DNA of 64,000 nt. Origin: Yinghuangia soli (GTDB taxonomy: Bacteria; Actinomycetota; Actinomycetes; Streptomycetales; Streptomycetaceae). The first letter of the stretch is position 1; the number at the start of each line of letters is the position of its first letter. The notes under the pieces were generated by a model. The model was not told the origin of the DNA, searched no databases, and saw only the letters and a program-made list of their open reading frames with translations. The stretch is taken from positions 116,555-180,554 of the forward strand of contig NZ_JAKFHA010000004.1 of NCBI RefSeq assembly GCF_021502675.1, written 5' to 3'. The translations under genes were made by a program, and so were the position numbers. Of the stretch, positions 33,273-42,035 are shown in pieces.

Positions 33273-33749
33273 ATGGGGCAGAACGTACGGGTCGACACGG
33301 CTGACGTAGCCGATGCCGAACAGATCCTGAAGTTGCAGTACCTCTGCTACCAGGGCGAGGCAGCCCTGTACAACGACTACGGCCTTGCGGCGCTCACCCA
33401 GTCGCTCGACAGCCTGAAGGCCGAGTTCGCCACCCACACCGTGCTGGTCGCGCGGCTCGGCGACGAGGTCGTCGGGTCGGTCCGCGGCGTGGTCGAGGAC
33501 GGCGTGGCGCGCATCGGGCGGCTGATCGTGCACCCGCGCCTGCAGGGCCACGGCCTCGGTACGCGGCTGCTCAACGCGGTCGAGGACCGGCTGGCGCATG
33601 CCGAGTCGTTCGAGCTGTTCACCGGCCACCGCAGCGAGGACAACCTGCGGCTGTACGCCCGCCTCGGGTACGCGGAGGCCCGCGTGGAGCGGGTCGGCCC
33701 GCGGCTCAGCCTGGTCTACCTCACCAAGGCCACCACCCTCGCGGCCTGA
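33273..33749 (+). CDS. GNAT family N-acetyltransferase
   Basis: This 158-residue acetyltransferase has the GNAT fold's acetyl-CoA-binding motif A, IGRLIVHPRLQGHGLGTRLL, followed by the motif-B-like NLRLYARLGY. ATG 33273 is chosen because the family domain starts right after it. It stands alone, ending before a strong bidirectional terminator. The acceptor (protein, amino acid, antibiotic) cannot be told. Confidence 0.88.
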   Translation: MGQNVRVDTADVADAEQILKLQYLCYQGEAALYNDYGLAALTQSLDSLKAEFATHTVLVARLGDEVVGSVRGVVEDGVARIGRLIVHPRLQGHGLGTRLLNAVEDRLAHAESFELFTGHRSEDNLRLYARLGYAEARVERVGPRLSLVYLTKATTLAA

Positions 33750-33859
33750 CGCGCAGACTGACTCGGGCCCGACTCGGGCTGCCCGGCAGTCCCGGCGAAG
33801 CCGCGGCCTCCCTCGACCGCGCTCCGCACCCGGCCTGTTCATACCTTGGAAACAACTTC

Positions 33860-33904
33860 AAAAGACCCCGGCGACCTGCGAAGTCATGGTCGTCGGGGTC
33901 TTTT
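33860..33904. terminator. Strong intrinsic terminator
   Basis: A 16-base stem (AAAAGACCCCGGCGAC / GTCGTCGGGGTCTTTT, one G-T pair) ends in TTTT on both strands. It isolates the GNAT gene from the methionine importer leader. Confidence 0.88.
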
Positions 33905-33917
33905 GCATCCGTTCACA

Positions 33918-33947
33918 TTTCCCAGACCGATGTTTGTCTGATTTAAT
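33918..33947 (+). promoter_or_regulatory. Promoter for a leaderless leader-ORF transcript upstream of metN
   Basis: A -10 element TTTAAT (33942-33947) lies seven bases before the ATG at 33955, so transcription should start at or next to the A of the start codon. A weak -35 (TTCCCA, 33919-33924) is 17 bases upstream. No ribosome site exists before the ATG, consistent with leaderless translation. Confidence 0.6.
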
Positions 33948-33954
33948 CGTCACC

Positions 33955-34044
33955 ATGTTCATCACGGCACACATGCGCGCAGTCGAGGCCATCGCCCCGA
34001 CTCGCTGCTGTATGCGCCGAATGTGTCGAATGTGCGGCTGCTGA
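33955..34044 (+). CDS. Cys/Met-rich leader peptide upstream of the methionine importer (29 codons)
   Basis: The ORF begins ATG TTC ATC ACG and ends TGC GGC TGC TGA. Its second half is dense in Cys and Met: TRCCMRRMCRMCGC, giving five Cys and five Met in 29 residues. It starts immediately after a -10 element and so is probably leaderless. Cys-rich leaderless short ORFs upstream of sulfur-metabolism genes are established cysteine-responsive attenuators in mycobacteria. Here the downstream genes are metNIQ, so ribosome stalling at Cys or Met codons may set readthrough into them. The gap 34045-34190 is the likely attenuator region. Confidence 0.65.
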   Translation: MFITAHMRAVEAIAPTRCCMRRMCRMCGC

Positions 34045-34190
34045 GGCCCTGAGCCCAGCGACCGGTTGAGCGCCCACCTGTCCGGCGCCCCGGCCCGTTC
34101 GAACACTCCCCGCCCGCCCGTCCGGCGACGCCTGCCCTGAGCGAACCTCACGGCACGCCGCCGCGGTCCCCGAGCAACCTGGAATCCACG

Positions 34191-35252
34191 GTGATCCGTA
34201 CCCACGCCTTGACCAAGGTGTTCCGCACCCGCGACCGCGAGGTGACCGCCCTCGACGACGTCAGCCTGCACGTCCCGGAAGGCGAGATCTTCGGCGTGCT
34301 GGGCCGCAGCGGCGCCGGCAAGAGCACCCTGATCCGCACCGTCAACCTCCTGGAGCGCCCCACCTCGGGCACCGTCGAGGTCGGCGGCCGCGAGCTCACC
34401 GCGCTCTCGGCCCGCGAGCTGCGCGCCGAGCGGCTGCGCATCGGCATGATCTTCCAGCACTTCAACCTGCTGAGCGGCCGCGACGTCGCGGGCAACATCG
34501 CGGTCCCGCTGGAGATCGCCGGCGTGGGCCGCGCCGAGCGCACCCGCAAGGTCGCCGAACTGCTCGACCTGGTCGGCCTCGGGCAGCACGCCAAGGCGTA
34601 CCCCGCCCAGCTGTCCGGCGGCCAGAAGCAGCGCGTCGGCATCGCCCGCGCGCTGGCCAACGACCCGCGCGTGCTGCTGTGCGACGAGGCCACCTCGGCG
34701 CTCGACCCGGAGACCACCCGGTCGATCCTCGACCTGCTGCGCGAGCTGCGCGCCTCGCTCGGCCTGACGATCCTGCTGATCACCCACGAGATGGACGTGG
34801 TCAAGAGCATCTGCGACTCGGCCGCACTCATGGAGGCGGGCCGCGTCGTGGAGTCCGGCACCGTCACCGACCTGCTGGCCCGCCCCGACTCGCGGCTGGC
34901 CCGGGACATGTTCCCGCTCGGCCTGCCCGCGCCCAGCACCGGCACCACGATCCTGGACATCACCTTCCGGGGCGCCGAGACCGCGCACCCCTTCGTGTCC
35001 ACGCTGGCCCGCACCTACAACGTCGACGTCAACATCCTCGGCGCCGCGGTCGAGACGCTCGCCGGCCGCCAGGTCGGCCGCATGCGGATCGCGCTGGACG
35101 GCTCGTTCGAGGACAACGTCGTGCCGATCGGCTACCTGCGCGAGCAGGGCCTGCAGGTCGACGTGCTGGACGCGTACGACTCCGGCTTCGCCCCGGCCGC
35201 GCTGCCCGCGCAGCTCCCCGACGCCGTCCCGACCCTGGTGAAGGAGGCCTGA
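34191..35252 (+). CDS. metN: Methionine ABC transporter ATP-binding protein
   Basis: This 353-residue ATPase has Walker A GRSGAGKST, Q-loop FQHFNLL, signature LSGGQKQRV, Walker B LLCDEATSALD and H-loop ITHEMDVV. It has the C-terminal NIL domain (from about residue 255, ILDITFRG onward), which binds methionine and inhibits transport when it is plentiful. The GTG at 34191 opens with IRTHALTKVF. It is the first structural gene after the Cys/Met leader, followed by metI after one base. Confidence 0.93.
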   Translation: MIRTHALTKVFRTRDREVTALDDVSLHVPEGEIFGVLGRSGAGKSTLIRTVNLLERPTSGTVEVGGRELTALSARELRAERLRIGMIFQHFNLLSGRDVAGNIAVPLEIAGVGRAERTRKVAELLDLVGLGQHAKAYPAQLSGGQKQRVGIARALANDPRVLLCDEATSALDPETTRSILDLLRELRASLGLTILLITHEMDVVKSICDSAALMEAGRVVESGTVTDLLARPDSRLARDMFPLGLPAPSTGTTILDITFRGAETAHPFVSTLARTYNVDVNILGAAVETLAGRQVGRMRIALDGSFEDNVVPIGYLREQGLQVDVLDAYDSGFAPAALPAQLPDAVPTLVKEA

Positions 35253-35253
35253 C

Positions 35254-35925
35254 ATGCCCTGGGACGAACTGCGCCCGCTGCTGTGGACCGCTCTCCAGGA
35301 GACCTTCACGATGGTCGGCTGGACGATGCTGCTGACCGTCGCGATCGGCCTGCCGCTCGGCATCCTGCTGGTGCTGACCGACAAGGGCGGCCTGCTCGCG
35401 GTGCCGCCGGTCAACAAGGTGCTCGGCTTCGTGGTCAACGTCGGCCGGTCCTTCCCCTTCCTGATCCTGCTGGTCGCCCTCATCCCGTTCACCCGCTGGG
35501 TGATGGGGCTGTTCGGCCAGGCCACCGCGATCGGCACCGACGCGATGGTGGTCCCGCTCACCGTCGCCGCCGTCCCGTTCTTCGCCCGCCTGGTGGAGAC
35601 CTCGGTGCGCGAGGTGGACCGCGGCCTGGTCGAGGCCGCGCAGGCGATGGGCGCCTCGGTGCCCGTCATCGTGCGCAAGGTCCTGGTCCGGGAGGCGCTG
35701 CCGTCGCTCGTCTCGGGCCTGACGGTGACCGTCATCGCGGTCGTCGGCTACTCCGCCTTCGCCGGGGTCATCGGCGCCGGCGGGCTCGGCGACCTCGCAA
35801 TCCGCTACGGCTACAAGAACTTCGACGACCGGACGATGCTCGTGACCGTCGTCGTCCTGATCGTCATCGTGCAGGCGGTCCAGCTGGTCGGCGACTTCGT
35901 GTCGCGCCGGCTGAGCCACCGCTGA
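35254..35925 (+). CDS. metI: Methionine ABC transporter permease
   Basis: This 223-residue protein has five to six membrane segments and the MetI EAA loop VEAAQAMGASVPVIVRKVL. ATG 35254 follows AAGGAGG within the metN end. It dimerises to form the channel of the MetNIQ methionine (and possibly other sulfur compound) importer. Confidence 0.93.
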   Translation: MPWDELRPLLWTALQETFTMVGWTMLLTVAIGLPLGILLVLTDKGGLLAVPPVNKVLGFVVNVGRSFPFLILLVALIPFTRWVMGLFGQATAIGTDAMVVPLTVAAVPFFARLVETSVREVDRGLVEAAQAMGASVPVIVRKVLVREALPSLVSGLTVTVIAVVGYSAFAGVIGAGGLGDLAIRYGYKNFDDRTMLVTVVVLIVIVQAVQLVGDFVSRRLSHR

Positions 35926-36000
35926 TGACCCGCCGGTCCGCCCCCGGACCGGCGCCGCATCACCGCTGAAACACCCACCCAAGAAGGAAAGGCACTCTTC

Positions 36001-36804
36001 GTGCGCAAGATCATTTCTCTCGCGGCGGTCGGAACCCTGGCGCTGGGCCTCGCGGCCTGCAGCAGCGACGACTCCAAGTCCTCCGACACGCTGAAGGTGG
36101 GCGCCTCCGCGGTGCCGCACGCCGAGATCCTCGAGTACATCCAGAAGAACCTGGCCGACAAGGAAGGCCTGAAGCTCGACGTCAAGGTCTTCGACGACTA
36201 CTCGCTGCAGAACCCGGCGCTGGTCGACGGCAGCATCGACGCCAACTTCTTCCAGCACAAGCCGTACCTGGACAAGTACAACGCGGAGAACAAGAAGGAC
36301 CTGGTCCCGGTCGGCCCCGTGCACCTGGAGCCGCTCGGCCTGTACTCGAAGAAGAACAAGGCCGTCGCCGAGATCAAGGACGGCGCGACCATCTCCTTCC
36401 CGAACGACGCCACCAACGGCGGCCGCGCGCTCAAGCTGCTCGCCGACAACGGGCTGATCAAGCTCAAGGACGGCGTCGGCGTCAACGCCACCGAGAAGGA
36501 CGTCGCCGAGAACCCGAAGAACCTCAAGTTCAAGGCACTCGACGCGGAGCAGCTGCCGCGCACCCTGGACGACGTGGACGCCTCCGTCATCAACGGCAAC
36601 TACGCGCTGCAGGCCAAGCTGACCGCCAAGGACGCGCTGGTGCTGGAGAAGGCCGAGGGCAACCCGTACGCCAACGTCCTCGTGGTCAAGAAGGGCCAGG
36701 AGAAGGACGAGAAGGTGCAGAAGCTGCAGAAGCTCCTGAACTCGCCCGAGGTGAAGAAGTTCATCGAGGACAAGTACCAGGGCTCGGTGCTGCCGGCCTT
36801 CTAA
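36001..36804 (+). CDS. metQ: Methionine ABC transporter substrate-binding lipoprotein
   Basis: This 267-residue NlpA/MetQ family lipoprotein has a short signal ending in lipobox LGLAAC. It has the family stretches KVGASAVPHAEILEYI, DYSLQNPALVDGSIDANFFQH and VINGNYAL. GTG 36001 follows AAGAAGGAAAGG. It binds D/L-methionine or related compounds outside the cell. Strong Lys codon use (AAG) in this gene differs from its Arg-rich neighbours but is common for MetQ. Confidence 0.93.
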   Translation: MRKIISLAAVGTLALGLAACSSDDSKSSDTLKVGASAVPHAEILEYIQKNLADKEGLKLDVKVFDDYSLQNPALVDGSIDANFFQHKPYLDKYNAENKKDLVPVGPVHLEPLGLYSKKNKAVAEIKDGATISFPNDATNGGRALKLLADNGLIKLKDGVGVNATEKDVAENPKNLKFKALDAEQLPRTLDDVDASVINGNYALQAKLTAKDALVLEKAEGNPYANVLVVKKGQEKDEKVQKLQKLLNSPEVKKFIEDKYQGSVLPAF

Positions 36805-36866
36805 GCGGTACGGCGCGCCTGGCGTGCCGATGCCCTTGCCCTGACGTACAGGTGGCGCGGATGTGC

Positions 36867-36901
36867 GAACCGGCCGGACCCGAAACGGGTCCGGCCGGTT
36901 C
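36867..36901 (+). terminator. Terminator after metQ
   Basis: A perfect 16-base stem (GAACCGGCCGGACCCG / CGGGTCCGGCCGGTTC) closes on a three-base AAA loop. It lies between convergent genes. Confidence 0.8.
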
Positions 36902-36903
36902 TG

Positions 36904-36931
36904 CGTCGCCCGTCGCCCGTCGCCCGTCGCC
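36904..36931. repeat. 7-bp tandem repeat, four copies
   Basis: CGTCGCC is repeated four times without change, just outside the methyltransferase stop codon. It is a likely slippage-prone microrepeat of no evident function. Confidence 0.85.
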
Positions 36932-36941
36932 GCGCGGCTGT

Positions 36942-37712
36942 TCAGGCGGTCCGCGCGGTCCAGTACACGTCGGTCACATAAGGCAGTTCGACCCGCTCCT
37001 GCCCGCGCGTCTCCGGATGCGCGTCCAGGACGTCCTCGACCTCGCGCCGCACCCGCGCCTGCTCGTCCGCGTCCAGGCAGGCGATGTGGCTGCTGGAGAG
37101 CATCCGGTCGATCACCCCGCCGCGCGAGACCCGCTGCGGGTTGGGGAAGTGGCGTTCGCGGATCCGGCCCCATCCCGGCCGCGCCTCCAGGCGCGTGCGC
37201 CATGTGCCGTCCTGGTGCGACGGCAGCCCTGCGGGTGCGCGCCGGAAGTAGATGTCCTGGTAGTCGCGCACCCACGGCACCGTCGCGTCATACGTGTTCC
37301 ACACCAGGCCGAGTCCGCCGCCCGGCGCCAGGACGCGTTCGACCTCGCCCTGCGCCGCCTCGCCGTCGAACCAGTGCCAGGCCTGCGCGGCGATCACCGC
37401 ATGCGCCGACCCCGCGGCCAGGCCGGTGCGCTCCGCGGTCCCGTCCGCGACGGTCACCGAGGGCAGCAGCTCCGCGAGCCGGCCGCGCATCGCGGCCACC
37501 GGCTCCACCGCCACCACACGGGCCCCGGTCAGCGCCAGCAGCCGGGTGAACAGGCCCGTGCCGGCGCCCAGGTCCACCACGGTCCGGCCGGCCGCCAGGC
37601 CGAAGGCGTCGGTGAGTTCGGCCAGTACCGGCAACGGGTAGGACGGGCGCGCCCGTTCGTAGACGCCGACGGCGCGCGTGTACCCGGTCCTCGCGACCTC
37701 GTGAGCCCCCAC
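36942..37712 (-). CDS. Class I SAM-dependent methyltransferase
   Basis: This 256-residue protein has the Rossmann motif VVDLGAGTGLFTRLL, the acidic VVAVEP, and the AWHWFDG stretch seen in methyltransferase type 11 and related UbiE-like enzymes. The start is GTG 37712. The acceptor is unknown. It is in the same direction as the downstream hydrolase, 98 bases away, with a hairpin between. Confidence 0.85.
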   Translation of the reverse strand: MGAHEVARTGYTRAVGVYERARPSYPLPVLAELTDAFGLAAGRTVVDLGAGTGLFTRLLALTGARVVAVEPVAAMRGRLAELLPSVTVADGTAERTGLAAGSAHAVIAAQAWHWFDGEAAQGEVERVLAPGGGLGLVWNTYDATVPWVRDYQDIYFRRAPAGLPSHQDGTWRTRLEARPGWGRIRERHFPNPQRVSRGGVIDRMLSSSHIACLDADEQARVRREVEDVLDAHPETRGQERVELPYVTDVYWTARTA

Positions 37713-37778
37713 GCGCCGACGCTAGCAGCCCGAACGCACCCATAGCCGCAGGTCGGACGGATTTCGCGCAGTGTTCCG

Positions 37779-37800
37779 CGCCCGTTGACCCGAACGGGCG
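37779..37800 (-). terminator. Hairpin upstream of the hydrolase end
   Basis: An 8-base stem (CGCCCGTT / AACGGGCG) with a 6-base loop lies just after the hydrolase stop on the minus strand and probably terminates that gene. Confidence 0.5.
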
Positions 37801-37810
37801 GACGCCCTTG

Positions 37811-38773
37811 CTACGCGGGCAGGTACGCGCCGATCCACCGCGCGAGTTCGGCGAACACCTCGGTGCGCGCGGCAAGCGGGGACAGCACCAGATCGTGCAT
37901 GCCGCCCTCGATCCGCACCACCGTCACATGCCGCCCCAGGCGCGGTGCGAGCATCGCGATGCGCTCCGCGTCCAGCACCGCGTCCGCCCGGTGCAGGCCC
38001 TCGTGCCACAGCCGGCCGTCCACGCTCGCCGCCGACGACATGGCCAGCACCGGGACATCGATGCCGAGCCCGGCCGCGACCGCCCGGTGCCCGCGGTGCA
38101 CTGCGGCCACCCACCCGGCATACGCGGGCACTCCTTCGATGGCCTTCCACGCCGGGTCGAACACCCACTCGCCGTGGTGGTCGCGGTGCAGGCTCTGCCC
38201 GTAGCCGCCGCCCAGGCCGCCCGGAACCGGGCGGCGCGCCACGTGCCGGCGGGCCGCGTTCACCGCGCGCACGCCCACGGTCCGGGTGGCCAGCGGCGCG
38301 TTCAGGTCGAGGAACGCGCTGTTGAGGAACAGCCCGTCGACCACGCCGCGGCCCGCCCGGTGGTGCGCCCACAGCGCGGCGGTCAGGCCGCCGGTGGAGT
38401 GCCCGTTGACCAACAGGGTCGTGTGCCCGTCCACTTCGCGGACCACCCGGGCCGCGAGGTCCAACTCCTCGGCATACCGGCCGAGATCGTCGACATAGCC
38501 GGGCGTCCGGTGCGGCCGGATCGAGCGCCCGTACGAACGCAGGTCCAGCGCATAGAAGTCGAAGCCGAGCGCGGTGTAGAAGTCCGCCAGGCCGGTCTGG
38601 AAGAAGTAGTCGTTGAAGCCGTGCACATACAGGACCGCCCGCCGCGCGGGCTCCGCCGCGCGGCGCCGGACGAGGGTCGCCACGGCCTCGCCCTCGGCGT
38701 CGTCCCGCAGCGCGAGCGTGGCGGCCTCGTAGCCGTCGCCGAGGACGTCGGGCTGGTACGCAAGGTCTTCCAT
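37811..38773 (-). CDS. Alpha/beta hydrolase, serine aminopeptidase S33/lysophospholipase-like
   Basis: This 320-residue protein shows LYVHGFNDYFF, the elbow VNGHSTGGL with nucleophile Ser, and IEGGMHDL with the likely catalytic His. ATG 38773 starts at EDLAYQPDVLG; the open frame extends upstream through the cobalamin riboswitch on the opposite strand but is not coding there. The family includes lysophospholipases and monoacylglycerol lipases. No signal peptide is present. Confidence 0.85.
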   Translation of the reverse strand: MEDLAYQPDVLGDGYEAATLALRDDAEGEAVATLVRRRAAEPARRAVLYVHGFNDYFFQTGLADFYTALGFDFYALDLRSYGRSIRPHRTPGYVDDLGRYAEELDLAARVVREVDGHTTLLVNGHSTGGLTAALWAHHRAGRGVVDGLFLNSAFLDLNAPLATRTVGVRAVNAARRHVARRPVPGGLGGGYGQSLHRDHHGEWVFDPAWKAIEGVPAYAGWVAAVHRGHRAVAAGLGIDVPVLAMSSAASVDGRLWHEGLHRADAVLDAERIAMLAPRLGRHVTVVRIEGGMHDLVLSPLAARTEVFAELARWIGAYLPA

Positions 38774-38920
38774 ACCGGCAGTCTGCCACCGCGGCACCGC
38801 CCGCCCGCCGCGCTGCCCATGCGTGTCGGCGCAGGTGGGAGCAGGTCGGGACGTCGGCCCCCGCCCCGGCGGAGCCTTGGTCCCGGCGGCCCGGAGCAGG
38901 TCGCCGCGCTCGGGCGCGGG

Positions 38921-39115
38921 TGTGAGAGGCTGTCGGCCGACAGCAGGGGAGGAATCCGGTGCGAAGCCGGAGCGGTCCCGCCACTGTGACCGGAAAGCCG
39001 CCCTCGGGCGGGCCGCGCCGTTCGGCGCGGACCCGCGGAGGGCATGAGCTTCCCGGGAGCCAGACACTTCCGGCTGTCCGGGACCGCGCCGCGGGCCCGC
39101 CACCTACCAGGGCGT
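38921..39115 (+). ncRNA. Cobalamin (AdoCbl) riboswitch
   Basis: The conserved core is clear: GGTGCGAAGCCGGAGCGG, then GTCCCGCCACTGTGACCGG (about 38958-38992), and the B12-box region GGGAGCCAGACAC (39055-39067). A stem TCCCGG (39051-39056) / CCGGGA (39078-39083) encloses the B12 box. It sits upstream of a cobalt chelatase and cobalamin operon, the expected target, which should be shut down when adenosylcobalamin is plentiful. Ends are approximate. Confidence 0.93.
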
Positions 39116-39141
39116 GGACACCCGAGGGAGGCCGACAGTCG

Positions 39142-39195
39142 ATGTCGCCGTGCATACCGTGCTGTTCCGGGACCGCCGTGCAGGTCCGCCGATGA
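39142..39195 (+). CDS. Cys-containing micro-ORF (17 codons) between riboswitch and chelatase
   Basis: ATG 39142 has a strong ribosome site, GAGGGAGG (39124-39131), the best one in the leader. It reads [17 protein letters not shown] and stops at TGA 39193-39195, overlapping the chelatase ATG at 39192 (ATGA). The chelatase itself has no good ribosome site, so its translation may depend on this micro-ORF. Three Cys in the first eight residues hint at a sensing role, but that is speculative. Confidence 0.5.
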   Translation: MSPCIPCCSGTAVQVRR

Positions 39196-41288
39196 GCGCC
39201 GGCTACCCGTTCTCCGCGATCGTCGGACTCGCCGACCTGCGCCTCGCCCTCCTGCTCAACGCCGTCTCGCCCGGCGTCGGCGGCGTGCTCGTGCGCGGCG
39301 AGAAGGGCACCGCCAAGTCGACCATGGTCCGGGCGCTCGCCGCGCTGCTGCCGGACACCGCCGCGGTCTCCGGCTGCCGCTTCTCCTGCGACCCGGCCGC
39401 CCCCGACCCGGCCTGCCCGGACGGCCCGCACGACGCCGCGGCGCCCGGCGAGACCCGGCGCGCCCGGCTCGTCGAACTCCCGGTCGGCGCCACCGAGGAC
39501 CGCCTGGTCGGCTCGCTCGACCTGGAACGCGCGCTGGCCGAAGGCGTCAAGGCGTACGAGCCCGGCCTGCTCGCCGCCGCACACCGCGGACTGCTGTACG
39601 TCGACGAGGTCAACCTGCTGCACGATCACCTCGTCGACCTGCTCCTCGACGCCGCCGCGATGGGCACCGCGCACGTCGAACGCGAAGGCGTCTCGGTCCG
39701 GCACGCGGCCCGCTTCCTGCTGGTCGGCACCATGAACCCGGAAGAAGGGGAGCTGCGCCCGCAGTTGCTCGACCGGTTCGGCCTGACCGTCGAGGTCGCG
39801 GCCAGCCGCGAACCGCGCGAACGCGCCGAAGTGGTCCGGCGCAGGCTTGCGTACGAGGCCGACCCGGACGGTTTCGCGGCGCGCTGGGCGGAGCACGACG
39901 CGGCGCTGGCGCTGCGCATCGAGGCGGCCCGCGCGCTGCTCCCGGACGTCGTGCTGCCGGACGCCGAACTGGAGCGCGTGGCCCGGGTATGCGCCGCATT
40001 CGAGGTGGACGGACTGCGCGCCGACCTGGTCACCGCGCGCACCGCGATCGCGCTGGCCGCGTGGCACGGGCGTACCGAGGTCGAGGCGTCCGACGTACGC
40101 CAGGCCGCACAACTGGCCTTGCCGCACCGGCGCCGCCGCAACCCCTTCGATGCCCCCGGTCTCGACCAGGACAAACTGGACGAAGCGCTGCGCGACGAGC
40201 CCGAGCCCGACCTGCCGGACGACCCGGACCCGGATCCCGAACCCGACGGCCCGGACGGTTCCGGCGGATCCGACCGGCCTGACGGACCCGGCGGGCCCGG
40301 CGGACCCGACCAGGACGGCCCGGGCGGGGGCGGTCCGGGAGGCGGCCCCGCGCCGCAGGAGACCGCGCCCCCCGAGCCGCCGCGCAACGCGTCCTCGGAT
40401 GCTCCGGCCGCCGAACAGCCGCCGCCGGCAAGGGAGTCCACTGCCGCCGCGGCCGCCCCCGAGCAGCCCGCGGTGGCCGCCTCGGAACCGTTCCGGGCCC
40501 GGCTGCTCGCGGTCCCCGGCCTCGGCCAGGGCGCCGCCGGCCGCCGCTCGCGCGCCGAGACCGGCACCGGCCGCACCACCGGCGACCGCCGCCCGTCCGG
40601 CCCGGTGGCCCGCCTGCACCTGGTCGGCACGGTGCGCGCGGCCGCGCCGCACCAGGCCGCCCGCGGCCGCCGCGGTCCCGGGCTGGTGCTGCGCCGCGAC
40701 GACGTGCGCGAAGCGGTCCGCGAAGGCCGCGAGGGCAACCTCGTCCTGTTCGTCGTCGACGCGTCCGGGTCGATGGCCGCCCGGGCCCGGATGCGCACCG
40801 TCAAAGGCGCGGTGCTCTCTCTCCTGCTCGACGCCTACCAGCGGCGCGACAAGGTCGGCCTGGTGACGTTCCGCGGCGCGGGCGCCGAACTCGCGCTCCC
40901 GCCCACGTCGTCCGTCGAGGCCGGCGCGGCCCGCCTCGCCGCACTCCCGACCGGCGGCCGGACGCCGCTCGCCGCCGGACTGCTGCGCGCCCACGAGGCT
41001 CTGCGGGTCGAGCACCTGCGCGACCCGCGCCGCCGCCCGCTGCTCGTGGTCGTGACCGACGGGCGCGCCACGCACGGCCCCGACCCCCTCGGAGCTGCGC
41101 GCCGCGCCGCGGGCCTGCTGGCCGCGGCCGGCAACGCGTCGGTGGTCGTGGACTGCGAGAGCGGCCCGGTCCGCCTCGGGCTCGCCGCACGGCTCGCCGC
41201 GGACCTCGGCGGCCCGGTCCTCGGCCTCGCCGACCTCGCCGCGGACGGCCTGGCCGGCCTGGTCCGCGACCTCCGCGCCGCGGGGTGA
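39192..41288 (+). CDS. Putative cobaltochelatase/magnesium chelatase subunit (ChlI-VWA fusion)
   Basis: This 698-residue protein fuses an AAA+ ChlI-type domain (residues 1-320; Walker [33 protein letters not shown]) through an acidic Asp/Pro/Gly linker to a C-terminal von Willebrand A domain with the MIDAS motif DASGS. Such proteins drive insertion of Co(II) into hydrogenobyrinate diamide together with the large CobN subunit, which is not in this window. ATG 39192 is coupled to the micro-ORF stop; an in-frame GTG at 39150 is an alternative. The riboswitch upstream supports cobalt over magnesium. Confidence 0.9.
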   Translation: MSAGYPFSAIVGLADLRLALLLNAVSPGVGGVLVRGEKGTAKSTMVRALAALLPDTAAVSGCRFSCDPAAPDPACPDGPHDAAAPGETRRARLVELPVGATEDRLVGSLDLERALAEGVKAYEPGLLAAAHRGLLYVDEVNLLHDHLVDLLLDAAAMGTAHVEREGVSVRHAARFLLVGTMNPEEGELRPQLLDRFGLTVEVAASREPRERAEVVRRRLAYEADPDGFAARWAEHDAALALRIEAARALLPDVVLPDAELERVARVCAAFEVDGLRADLVTARTAIALAAWHGRTEVEASDVRQAAQLALPHRRRRNPFDAPGLDQDKLDEALRDEPEPDLPDDPDPDPEPDGPDGSGGSDRPDGPGGPGGPDQDGPGGGGPGGGPAPQETAPPEPPRNASSDAPAAEQPPPARESTAAAAAPEQPAVAASEPFRARLLAVPGLGQGAAGRRSRAETGTGRTTGDRRPSGPVARLHLVGTVRAAAPHQAARGRRGPGLVLRRDDVREAVREGREGNLVLFVVDASGSMAARARMRTVKGAVLSLLLDAYQRRDKVGLVTFRGAGAELALPPTSSVEAGAARLAALPTGGRTPLAAGLLRAHEALRVEHLRDPRRRPLLVVVTDGRATHGPDPLGAARRAAGLLAAAGNASVVVDCESGPVRLGLAARLAADLGGPVLGLADLAADGLAGLVRDLRAAG

Positions 41289-41423
41289 GCGACGGGACCA
41301 CCCCGCCCGCACCGCCCCGCCCGTACCGACCGCCCGCACCGACCGGCCCGGCGCGCCGGCCCGGCTGCGCCGCGCCGGCCGGCCCGCCGATCCCGTCACC
41401 TGTCCGTTCATGAGGAGGCGACC

Positions 41424-42035
41424 ATGCCGCAAGGCAAACCCGAACACGTCCCCGCCGACGGGCTGACCACGCGTCAGCGCCGCAACCGGCCGCTGGTCAT
41501 GGTGCACACCGGCCCCGGCAAGGGGAAGTCCACCGCGGCCTTCGGGCTCGCCCTGCGGGCCTGGAACCAGGGCTGGCCCGTCGGGGTGTTCCAGTTCGTC
41601 AAGTCCGCCAAGTGGAAGGTCGGCGAGGAGAACGTCCTGCGCACGCTCGGCCGCGTGCACGACGAGACCGGCGAGGGCGGTCCCGTCGCGTGGCACAAGA
41701 TGGGCGAAGGCTGGTCGTGGATCCAGCGCGGATCGGACGCCGACCACGCCGCGGACGCCGCCGAGGGCTGGGCGCAGATCAAGCGCGACCTGGCCGCCGA
41801 GGCGTACCGCTTCTACGTCCTCGACGAGTTCACCTATCCCATGAAGTGGGGCTGGGTGGACGTCGCCGACGTCATCGAGACGCTGACCTCGCGGCCGGGG
41901 CAGCAGCACGTGGTGATCACCGGGCGCGATGCGCACCCCGATCTGGTCGCGTACGCCGACCTCGTCACCGAGATGACCAAGGTGAAGCACCCGATGGACG
42001 CCGGGCAGAAGGGCCAGAAAGGCATCGAATGGTGA
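41424..42035 (+). CDS. cobO: Cob(I)yrinic acid a,c-diamide adenosyltransferase
   Basis: This 203-residue CobA/CobO/BtuR enzyme attaches the adenosyl ligand from ATP to cobalt. The P-loop is TGPGKGKSTAAFG near residue 30, and YVLDEFTYP holds the acidic active-site residue. ATG 41424 follows GAGGAGG. The stop lies just inside the cobB start. Confidence 0.95.
   Translation: MPQGKPEHVPADGLTTRQRRNRPLVMVHTGPGKGKSTAAFGLALRAWNQGWPVGVFQFVKSAKWKVGEENVLRTLGRVHDETGEGGPVAWHKMGEGWSWIQRGSDADHAADAAEGWAQIKRDLAAEAYRFYVLDEFTYPMKWGWVDVADVIETLTSRPGQQHVVITGRDAHPDLVAYADLVTEMTKVKHPMDAGQKGQKGIEW

Noticed and set aside
33598..34044. 148-codon frame ending at the Cys-rich leader stop
   Set aside because: The upstream part overlaps the GNAT gene out of frame and runs through a strong terminator. 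Only the last 29 codons, after the -10 element, are supported.
39192..41288. Magnesium chelatase for bacteriochlorophyll synthesis
   Set aside because: The cobalamin riboswitch and surrounding cob genes make cobalt chelation for B12 far more likely; no other chlorophyll gene is present.
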